From Anaerocolumna jejuensis DSM 15929 (GTDB taxonomy: Bacteria > Bacillota > Clostridia > Lachnospirales > Lachnospiraceae), in contig NZ_FRAC01000006.1 of NCBI RefSeq assembly GCF_900142215.1, positions 186,001-250,000 on the forward strand: 64,000 bases of DNA, in the 5' to 3' direction. Below are positions 25,642-32,330 of the stretch, piece after piece; position 1 is the stretch's first letter; each line of letters starts with the position of its first letter. Made by a program: the position numbers and the translations under genes. The notes beneath the pieces are model-generated. The model was not told the DNA's origin, searched no databases, and saw only the letters and a list, made by a program, of their open reading frames with translations.

Positions 25642-26025
25642 TCAGCGAAACTTATCCAAAACAGATACAAAAAAATCCTGTGCTTCTTTCACGCCGATAC
25701 TATCGGATATCTGGCTTTCAATCATGCTTACATTTACCTGCTTGATCTGGAAATTAAATTGATCCATTAAAAATACGGCAAGAAATAAAAGGCTTGCACA
25801 AATCAGACGGATTAAAAAGAGCTTCAATCCCCTTGACTGCCCCGCTCCCATATCCGCTGCTGCTCCTGTAAAGCTGCCGTCTTCCGGTATGAACATCTCT
25901 TTATTGCGGTATCCGCTCTTTGCCTTGCCGGTTGTATTCATTGACTGGTTCCTGTTACAGCTTTCCCTTGCAAGCCTTATGTATTCTGCTCTGTTGGGTA
26001 TCATATATTCTTCCTGCTTATCCAT
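25642..26025 (-). CDS. Single-pass membrane protein, function unknown
   Basis: 127 residues, not recognised. A polar N-terminal half (rich in Asn, Gly and Ser, about residues 1-65) is followed by one hydrophobic helix (LFLIRLICASLLFLAVFLM, about 68-86) and a C-terminal tail of about 40 residues containing VSMIESQISDSIGVKEAQ, probably outside the cell by the positive-inside rule. SD AAAGGATGAGAGC precedes the ATG. It is flanked upstream by the divergent riboswitch-folT unit. Confidence 0.7.
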   Translation of the reverse strand: MDKQEEYMIPNRAEYIRLARESCNRNQSMNTTGKAKSGYRNKEMFIPEDGSFTGAAADMGAGQSRGLKLFLIRLICASLLFLAVFLMDQFNFQIKQVNVSMIESQISDSIGVKEAQDFFVSVLDKFR

Positions 26026-26227
26026 GCTCTCATCCTTTCTGCACTTTATTCTATTGGAATGCCCCTGTCCATTTTAGGAAGAGCATACTTGCATAACATA
26101 ATTCTAGCATATTATATTCCTCCTTATGTCACTGTTATGCCAGAAATACTTGAATTTATAGCATAATTATGTACTTTTTCATCTTGGAAAAAAGTGTCGA
26201 AAAGCAGGGAATTAATTAATTTTACTA

Positions 26228-26256
26228 TTGCCTGCCCATAGGATTTCTGTTATAGT
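26228..26256 (+). promoter_or_regulatory. Promoter of the folT riboswitch transcript
   Basis: TTGCCT (26228-26233), 17-bp spacer, TATAGT (26251-26256), 22 bp before the aptamer. Confidence 0.65.
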
Positions 26257-26277
26257 AGCTTTAGTCAAAAACGAATA

Positions 26278-26378
26278 TAGCAGAGTAGGATTTCGTGCGT
26301 TAAGTGTCATCGGAACGGGGAGTTGTCCGGTGAACGAAAAGGTAAAACTTGCGGTACGATATTCGCATCCCGCTGCTA
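26278..26378 (+). promoter_or_regulatory. Tetrahydrofolate (THF) riboswitch
   Basis: The aptamer is recognisable by its conserved cores: GAGTAGGATTTCGTGCG then TTAAGTG, GGGGAGTTGTCCGG, and GCGGTACG with CATCCCGCTGC. P1 forms between TAGCAG (26278-26283) and CTGCTA (26373-26378). It senses reduced folate and controls the folate transporter gene that follows. Downstream, TGCTACA (26374-26380) overlaps the P1 3' strand and can pair with TGTAGCA at 26402, followed by a T-rich run, or with GTAGCA beside the folT SD. Confidence 0.93.
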
Positions 26379-26417
26379 CATGACAGGTCATACCTTCTCA
26401 TTGTAGCACTTGTTTTT
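26374..26417 (+). terminator. Terminator-like hairpin in the THF riboswitch expression platform
   Basis: TGCTACA (26374-26380) and TGTAGCA (26402-26408) can pair around a 21-nt loop, followed by CTTGTTTTT. The 5' arm competes with aptamer stem P1. The stem is only 7 bp, so it may not terminate efficiently. Confidence 0.45.
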
Positions 26418-26445
26418 GCAACAATTTTGAAAAGGAGGTAGCACC

Positions 26446-27000
26446 ATGGATTTTTTTACGACATTAAAGGAATCTTCCCAGGAATTAAAGAAGCTGAACA
26501 ATCTGCTTATCTGCGCCATGCTCTTGGCTCTCTGCGTTGTCTTTGGTATCTTTGGAACCGTTATGATAGGACCATTTCTCCGCATTACCTTTTCCTATCT
26601 TCCCCTTGCCCTTGGCAGCATGCTTTTTGGACCTGCCGCCGGAAGTATTATCGGAGCCATAAGCGATATCCTGAATTATATCGCAGCACCTCAGGGTCCG
26701 TTCTTTCCTGGTTTTACACTGAATGCAATCATCATGGGCCTTGTATTTGGCTTTTCCTTCTACAAAAAGAGGATTACATTAAAGAGGGTAATCGTTACAA
26801 AGCTTATACTTATGCTTGTCATCGACAACCTGCTGACTCCCTTATGGCTTTATATGCTCTACGATAAGGCCTTTATGGCTCTTATGGCAATCAGAATATT
26901 AAAGAGCATCATCCAACTCCCCATTGATGTTGCAATGATTTATTTTCTGCTTACCAGACTGCCGGCACTGATTTCCAAAAGCCATAAGCTCCGCAGTTAA
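26446..27000 (+). CDS. folT: ECF transporter S component for folate
   Basis: 184 residues, about six membrane helices. Helix content, the GPFLRITFSYLPLALGSMLFGP segment and the preceding THF riboswitch identify FolT. It binds folate outside the cell and works with the shared energising module EcfA/A'/T, encoded elsewhere. The N-terminal 20 residues (MDFFTTLKESSQELKKLNNL) are amphipathic. SD AGGAGG precedes the ATG. Expression should fall when THF is plentiful. Confidence 0.93.
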   Translation: MDFFTTLKESSQELKKLNNLLICAMLLALCVVFGIFGTVMIGPFLRITFSYLPLALGSMLFGPAAGSIIGAISDILNYIAAPQGPFFPGFTLNAIIMGLVFGFSFYKKRITLKRVIVTKLILMLVIDNLLTPLWLYMLYDKAFMALMAIRILKSIIQLPIDVAMIYFLLTRLPALISKSHKLRS

Positions 27001-27120
27001 ACGGCAAGAACAAAAGGGCAGCATTTCAATAGGTAACATACAGCTGTCAGCATTATTATTCACTATACGCTGTTATTCATGTTCAAGAGCACTCTTGACA
27101 CAGACAAATTAAACAGCTCA

Positions 27121-27171
27121 AAGGCCCCATGCTTTTCCAGAATTCTTAAAGGAAAAGCATGGAGCCTTTTT
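27121..27171 (+). terminator. folT terminator
   Basis: An 18-bp stem with one mismatch (27121-27138 with 27151-27168), core CCATGCTTTTCC/GGAAAAGCATGG, followed by TTTTT on the plus strand. It also lies 11 bp after the convergent GH43 stop codon. Confidence 0.9.
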
Positions 27172-27181
27172 AATTTACCAT

Positions 27182-28987
27182 CTATTTTGTAACTGTAACC
27201 TTCTTCATAAAGCCCTTCTCGTCAAATTCCAGCCAGTCCAGGCATACTTCCCTGTTATAGCCCTCTTCTTCCGGATGCCTGCCTAAAGGAGTGCAGAATC
27301 TGTGATAGGCAATCAGGTACTCCTCTTTGCCCGGCTCCTTCATAATAGTATGATGCCCTGTCCCAAGAATCCCTCTGTCCGGATTCTTTACCAGAATCGG
27401 ATATTTGTACTCAATGGGGCCGAAAATACTGTCCGATACTCCATAATTAACATGGTAATCTTCACTGCCTGTGTCGTCACAGGACCAGGTAAAGTGATAA
27501 AGGCCATCCCGCTTTAACACCGTAACAGCTTCTCTGAAATCATAAGCGCCCTCGTATTTCCTCATGGTCTCCGCCTCTATGCTTACCATGTCCTCTCCCA
27601 ATCTGACAACAATAGCCTCTCCGTTGCCAAAAAGCAGGTAAGGAGTATTATCATCATCCACAAAGACAGAAGGATCAATCGTCTGGCTGATTTTGATATT
27701 CATACCCTCAAGTATCTCCGGCGTTATGAAAGGCTCCTCCATTGCCGTAAATGGACCTGCGGGACTTGAGGCTGTGGCAACACCAATGCAGGATATCCCG
27801 TCCCTCCTTTTAGCACAGAAATAATAAAAGTATCTGCCATTTCTTTCAACGATGGCAGGGGCCCATGCACTGCCTGCCGCCCAGGGTACATCCTCAGAGG
27901 CTACGTCAAGTATTACCCCTTCATCCTTCCAATGTACCCTGTCCCTTGATGAAAACACATGAAAAACTGTGCCTGACCAGCCGGAAAATCCATCTGTCGT
28001 AGGATATAAATAATAGGTATCACCAACCTTAAGCAGATCAGGGTCAGCGTATAAGCCTCCCAAAACAGGATTTCTACAATCATATGCCCGAAGCAGATTT
28101 TCATACTCACTTTCCTTGAGACATAAAACGGAACCATGTCTTTTCTTAACTTCACCCATATCATAATCCGTTGAAGGAACATACACTCCCTTTGAAAAAT
28201 CCTTTGTAAGCAAAGGCATATAGCCTTCGTCTGTTGCAAACCGGTCCAGCAGAAGACACCATTCCTCCGTTCCCTTTAACGGAAAAGCTGCCGGCCCTTC
28301 TACACCATATATTCTTTCCAGGTCAGCGGAAGGAACCGGAAGAAAAGGCCCCTCTATTAAATCTGTGCATTTATCAACCGTAATGGCCTTTGTAATTTCA
28401 TCCTTGGATATACGGTAATAGTACTCCTTATCCTTTACTATGGTCGTGTCGATAATATGATTCTCTCGTTCCATATATTTTCTGGCCTTGGTAAAGGTTT
28501 TAAAATCCTTTGTAAACGAGCAGTAAATTCTTTGCTTTGCTGCCTTGTCTTCTTCTTCCTTAACCATGGAAGCCCAAAATACCATATATTCACCGCTTTT
28601 TTCGTTGTAAACAGCCTCAGGCGCCCAAACACAGCCGGCCGACTCTATCCCGACTTCAACTGCCCTTGGCTCCGACCAGTTAATAAGGTCATCCGATTCC
28701 CACAGGATGATATTCCGGCTGCCTTCATACTGAGCGCCTTCCCATCCCTTTCCATTTGCGATTCTTAAATCTGTGGCAATGATATAATATTTACTTCCGT
28801 CAGCGGAACGGATGATAAAAGGGTCTCTTACCCCCTTCTCTCCAATGGCCGATATCAGCACCGGCCTCTGCCTGTTTAAGTCCTTCCAGTGCAGGCCGTC
28901 TTCGCTGATTGAAAAATATACCTGCTCCCCATTTTCATGCTCTCCCGTAAAATACACCAATAAATATCCTCTAAAATCCTTCTTCAT
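27182..28987 (-). CDS. Tandem-module family 43 glycoside hydrolase
   Basis: 601 residues made of two five-bladed propeller modules. The first (about 1-300) has RDPFII and GCVWAPEAVY. The second (about 310-601) opens with GLYADPDLLKVGDTYYLYPT and has SAWAPAIVERNGRYYYFC-like and QTIDPSVFVDDD motifs. Family 43 enzymes remove arabinose or xylose from arabinoxylan and arabinan. There is no signal peptide, so it acts on oligosaccharides inside the cell. Start at 28987 (ATG) is chosen on the MKKDFRGYL N-terminus; a TTG 21 bp upstream remains possible. A promoter and phased upstream repeats suggest regulated expression. Confidence 0.88.
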   Translation of the reverse strand: MKKDFRGYLLVYFTGEHENGEQVYFSISEDGLHWKDLNRQRPVLISAIGEKGVRDPFIIRSADGSKYYIIATDLRIANGKGWEGAQYEGSRNIILWESDDLINWSEPRAVEVGIESAGCVWAPEAVYNEKSGEYMVFWASMVKEEEDKAAKQRIYCSFTKDFKTFTKARKYMERENHIIDTTIVKDKEYYYRISKDEITKAITVDKCTDLIEGPFLPVPSADLERIYGVEGPAAFPLKGTEEWCLLLDRFATDEGYMPLLTKDFSKGVYVPSTDYDMGEVKKRHGSVLCLKESEYENLLRAYDCRNPVLGGLYADPDLLKVGDTYYLYPTTDGFSGWSGTVFHVFSSRDRVHWKDEGVILDVASEDVPWAAGSAWAPAIVERNGRYFYYFCAKRRDGISCIGVATASSPAGPFTAMEEPFITPEILEGMNIKISQTIDPSVFVDDDNTPYLLFGNGEAIVVRLGEDMVSIEAETMRKYEGAYDFREAVTVLKRDGLYHFTWSCDDTGSEDYHVNYGVSDSIFGPIEYKYPILVKNPDRGILGTGHHTIMKEPGKEEYLIAYHRFCTPLGRHPEEEGYNREVCLDWLEFDEKGFMKKVTVTK

Positions 28988-29027
28988 ATGCCTGCTGCCT
29001 TCCTGCAATAATTTCTTCTTTTTCTAA

Positions 29028-29055
29028 ACTATATCAAACCTTCTAAAAAAGTCAA
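29028..29055 (-). promoter_or_regulatory. GH43 gene promoter
   Basis: Minus strand: TTGACT (29050-29055), 16-bp spacer ending TGA, TATAGT (29028-29033). Confidence 0.65.
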
Positions 29056-29071
29056 CATCTATCAAAATCAG

Positions 29072-29120
29072 CGGAATTTCTAACAATATCACCGGAATTT
29101 TTATCAATTTATCGGAATTT
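29072..29120. promoter_or_regulatory. Three helically phased CGGAATTT direct repeats
   Basis: CGGAATTT occurs at 29072, 29093 and 29113 (21 and 20 bp apart, two DNA turns), each preceded by AT-rich TATCA-like sequence. They lie just upstream of the GH43 promoter, at about -51 to -99, the place expected for an activator such as an AraC-family protein. The tyrS promoter is 26 bp to the right, so an effect on tyrS is also possible. Confidence 0.6.
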
Positions 29121-29145
29121 TCCATATGTAGTATTTGTGAAACAA

Positions 29146-29174
29146 TTGAAAATCTCTCTCTTTTCATATATAAT
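29146..29174 (+). promoter_or_regulatory. tyrS promoter
   Basis: TTGAAA (29146-29151), 17-bp spacer, TATAAT (29169-29174). No T-box leader fits in the short gap to the start codon. Confidence 0.7.
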
Positions 29175-29205
29175 GTTTCTAACTACTTAAAGGAGGACAA
29201 TAAAA

Positions 29206-30441
29206 ATGTCAGAGAATGTTTATGATATTTTATTGGAACGCGGGTTCATTGAACAGACCACCCACGAACAGGAAATAAAAGAATTATTAGGGAAGGAAAA
29301 AGTAACCTTTTATATAGGCTTTGACGCTACGGCAGACAGTTTGACAGCAGGACACTTTTTAACGGTTATGGCTATGATGCATATGCAGCGTGCCGGTCAC
29401 CGGCCCATAGCTCTGCTTGGCGGCGGCACCACCATGATCGGGGACCCTTCCGGTAAATCCGATATGAGAACCATTATGACAAAGGAAACCATCCAGCACA
29501 ATGCAGACTGCTTTTATAAGCAGCTCTCCCGTTTTATTGATTTTGACAATGATAAGGCTATTATTGCAAATAATGCGGACTGGCTTCTGAACCTGAACTA
29601 TGTGGATTTCTTAAGAGAAGTAGGGGTACATTTTTCAGTAAATAAGATGCTTACGGCAGAATGCTACAAGCAGCGAATGGAAAAAGGACTTACCTTCTTC
29701 GAATTCAATTATATGATTATGCAGTCCTATGACTTCCTAAAGCTCAATCAGATGTATGGCTGCTCTCTGGAGCTTGGAGGCAATGACCAGTGGTCCAATA
29801 TCCTTGGCGGTGTGGATTTAATCCGCAGGAAGGAACAAAAACCGGCTTATGGCCTTACCTTTAAGCTCTTAACTACCAGCGAAGGCATTAAGATGGGCAA
29901 GACCATGAAGGGTGCCGTATGGCTGGATCCAAGCAAGACCTCTCCTTATGAATTCTATCAATACTGGAGAAATATAGAGGATGTAAAGGTGGAAGAATGC
30001 CTCGGTCTTCTTACTTTCCTTCCCATGGATGAAGTAAGGCGCCTTGGTGCTCTTAAGGATGCGGAAATCAACTATGCAAAGGATGTTCTTGCCTTTGAGA
30101 TTACAAAGATTGTCCATGGTGAAGAGGAAGCCACGAAAGCCAGAGAAGCTTCCAAGGCATTATTCGGCGGCGGTATGAAATCCGAAGATATTCCCACGAC
30201 CCTTTACAAAGAAGAACAGTTTGCGCAGGGTATTGATCTAATAACCCTTATGGTGGACGGCGGCCTTGCTGCATCCAGGTCTGATGCCAGAAGAAATATC
30301 CAGCAGGGCGGTGTAACAGTCAATGACGCTAAGATTACGGAATTTGACAGGGTATTCACCTCAGCTGACCTGGACAGCGATGGTATGCTTCTTATCCGCA
30401 AAGGAAAAAAAGCTTACCATGCCTATAAAATGGAAGCCTGA
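29206..30441 (+). CDS. tyrS: Tyrosyl-tRNA synthetase
   Basis: 411 residues, class Ic synthetase, standard length. The HIGH-type motif is TAGHF in GFDATADSLTAGHFLTVM; the KMSKS-type loop is KMGKTM. The C-terminus (about 340-405) is an S4 RNA-binding domain (RSDARRNIQQGGVTVNDAKI). It charges tRNA(Tyr) with tyrosine. SD AAAGGAGG precedes the ATG. Unlike many Firmicutes tyrS genes it has no visible T-box leader. Confidence 0.97.
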   Translation: MSENVYDILLERGFIEQTTHEQEIKELLGKEKVTFYIGFDATADSLTAGHFLTVMAMMHMQRAGHRPIALLGGGTTMIGDPSGKSDMRTIMTKETIQHNADCFYKQLSRFIDFDNDKAIIANNADWLLNLNYVDFLREVGVHFSVNKMLTAECYKQRMEKGLTFFEFNYMIMQSYDFLKLNQMYGCSLELGGNDQWSNILGGVDLIRRKEQKPAYGLTFKLLTTSEGIKMGKTMKGAVWLDPSKTSPYEFYQYWRNIEDVKVEECLGLLTFLPMDEVRRLGALKDAEINYAKDVLAFEITKIVHGEEEATKAREASKALFGGGMKSEDIPTTLYKEEQFAQGIDLITLMVDGGLAASRSDARRNIQQGGVTVNDAKITEFDRVFTSADLDSDGMLLIRKGKKAYHAYKMEA

Positions 30442-30512
30442 TGTATTCCTGTAATATTCGAAAACAGACTTAATAGTCTTAAATAAAAAATACCCTTTAG
30501 GAGGTAATGTCT

Positions 30513-31559
30513 ATGCCCTGGTGTCCTGAATGTAAAGCAGAATATGTAGAGGGAATCACCACCTGTACGACCTGTGGTGTTCCATTAGTTGACAGCCTGG
30601 AAGAGACGGAAAAGCAAGTAGAATTTCTGGATACAAAGAAAGAAGCCTTTGCCAAAAAGTTTGTAGAATTTCTTGAGTACTCCAACATCAAAAATGCTTC
30701 TTACAGCTACAAGGAAGAAGAGGCTTCCTACTCAGTGCTCATTGATCAGAAGGATCAAAAGCAGGTAAAAAAGCTTTATGATGCCTTTTATGCAGTAGAG
30801 TCTGAAAAAACCTTAAAAGCCGCTGCTGCAAACGGTGCCTTTGCATCTGAAACGGAAAAATTCAAGAAGGATTTATCACAAGACGATGAAGCACTGGAAG
30901 AAGCCTATGCAGAATCAGCTTATGAGGATGCTTCTTATGAAGGAGATGAATCCTCTGTGGAAACAACCGATGGGGAAACCGACGACGATACTGACGACGA
31001 TACCGACGAGGAAGAAGTTCCCGCAGAGCTTTTTGAACAGGCGGAAATCCAGGGAATCTTGGAAAGCGCCAGACCTCCTGTAGCAGAATCCGCAACCTAT
31101 GTGAAAAAGGAAGAACAATATAAGGATCTGAGCTCTTCCGCTTCTTCCTTTATCATAGTTTCCATAGCAGGTCTGGTATTACTGATATTAAATGCAATGG
31201 GAGTGATTTCCATATTTGTCGGTGCTCTTTCTTACATCGTTATGGCTGTTGTATTAGTAGCCTTTTTCGTTATTGGCGTAACCACCTACAAAAAAAGCAA
31301 GCTGGTAGAAAAAGAAATCAGTGAGGAAAACAATATTACCGATACCATTCAGGAATGGCTGGATGCCAATCTTACAAAGGAAAAGATAGATGGCTTTGCC
31401 GATGCTTCTGCCGCCGATGAGGTCCAGTTCCTTCAGAAAATGGAAAAAATGAAAGCCATGGTAATTGCGAAATTCGGTGAAATGGATGATAAATACCTGG
31501 ACCGTCTTATGGAGGAGTATTACAACGACCATTTTGAAGAAGAGGAAGAGGAAAACTGA
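30513..31559 (+). CDS. Zinc-ribbon, acidic, two-helix membrane protein, function unknown
   Basis: 348 residues, not assigned to a named family. A zinc ribbon (PWCPECKAEYVEGITTCTTC, four cysteines) opens the protein. A charged region (about 30-205) includes the acidic repeat DDDTDDDTDEEE. Two membrane helices follow (about 212-232 and 237-259), then a lysine/glutamate-rich helical tail ending in EEEEEEN. The second ATG (30513) has SD AGGAGGT at 8 bp; the first ATG (30507) is too close to it. It follows tyrS after 71 bp. The ribbon suggests nucleic-acid or protein binding at the membrane. Confidence 0.75.
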   Translation: MPWCPECKAEYVEGITTCTTCGVPLVDSLEETEKQVEFLDTKKEAFAKKFVEFLEYSNIKNASYSYKEEEASYSVLIDQKDQKQVKKLYDAFYAVESEKTLKAAAANGAFASETEKFKKDLSQDDEALEEAYAESAYEDASYEGDESSVETTDGETDDDTDDDTDEEEVPAELFEQAEIQGILESARPPVAESATYVKKEEQYKDLSSSASSFIIVSIAGLVLLILNAMGVISIFVGALSYIVMAVVLVAFFVIGVTTYKKSKLVEKEISEENNITDTIQEWLDANLTKEKIDGFADASAADEVQFLQKMEKMKAMVIAKFGEMDDKYLDRLMEEYYNDHFEEEEEEN

Positions 31560-31626
31560 TTCCGGTAATTGAAATGTATTTTTTAAATTGTCAGTATTAA
31601 AAAGTCTATAAAAAAAATTTATAAAA

Positions 31627-31787
31627 ACAGAGGGACTTTCGTAATAAAAGAACAAAGAGGCTGTCGCAAAATGAATTTTTCATACAAAATATTGATGCTG
31701 ACTAAGTGGTCAGGAACCATAACTTGTTGAAATTTTGTATTTCGCGACAGCCTCTGAACTTTCTTTTTTATAAGAGTCCCTCTTTGT
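31627..31787. repeat. MITE-like element with nested inverted repeats
   Basis: Outer arms ACAGAGGGACT (31627-31637) and AGTCCCTCTTTGT (31775-31787). Inner arms AGAGGCTGTCGCAAAAT (from 31656) and ATTTTGTATTTCGCGACAGC (ending near 31751). About 160 bp, no coding capacity. Looks like a non-autonomous element; target-site duplications are not clear. Confidence 0.6.
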
Positions 31788-31790
31788 TTT

Positions 31791-31945
31791 ATTCAGATAC
31801 ATCTTTATTCAGCTACTACTTTTTTTAAGTGCTTCTTTTTTATTCAGTTACTTTTTTCAAGTACTTCTTTTATTCTACTTTTTTAAGTACTACTTTTAAT
31901 TCAGCTACTTTTTTCAATTACTTCTTTTTATTCAGTTACTTCTAT
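31791..31945. repeat. T-rich tandem repeat, period about 27-35 bp
   Basis: Units beginning ATTCAG(C/T)TACT at 31807, 31842, 31899 and 31930, with a variant at 31872 (ATTCTACTT) and a partial one at 31791. Each has a T-run, then AAGTACTTCTTTT. Confidence 0.7.
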
Positions 31946-32027
31946 ATACCGCTGCATTACCTAGGATAATGACCAAATAAGAGTTTTGACATTTCATTTC
32001 ATTCACACGACATCAATAATATGCTTC

Positions 32028-32270
32028 ACCCGACAAATACCCTACTTCAACATACACAGGCAATTTGCACAAAATAGAAAGCTTCCTGCGCCTATGGAAA
32101 TGTATTAGAAGTCCTTTTCTCTGAAGCTTTTGTGCTATATCCTCAAACAGATTGTCTGAGCCCACGAGTTATCTGTTTGAGGATATGTCCAGCACAAAAG
32201 CTTCAGAGAATTAGGACTTCTTATACATTGTAATCGAAGCAGGAAGATTTCTATTTTGTTCAAATTGCCG
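32028..32270. repeat. Family C element with a 210-bp foldback
   Basis: The left edge (32028-32075) matches 25,561. From 32061 to 32153 and 32170 to 32270 the sequence is a near-perfect inverted repeat. Paired blocks include CTCTGAAGCTTTTGTGCT (32119) with AGCACAAAAGCTTCAGAG (32191), ATCCTCAAACAGAT with ATCTGTTTGAGGAT, and AATGTATTAGAAGTCCT with AGGACTTCTTATACATT. The loop is about 16 nt. With the MITE-like element and T-rich repeat it fills the 771-bp gap between two convergent genes; no ORF was seen there. Confidence 0.75.
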
Positions 32271-32330
32271 TCCCCTTGTGAAAGACTACCTTTTAGCCAA
32301 TCTGCTCCAACGCACTTGTTTTAATCCTCA

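Noticed and set aside
29010..29205. T-box leader before tyrS
   Set aside because: The transcribed leader is about 25 nt, far too short, and has no T-box core sequence.
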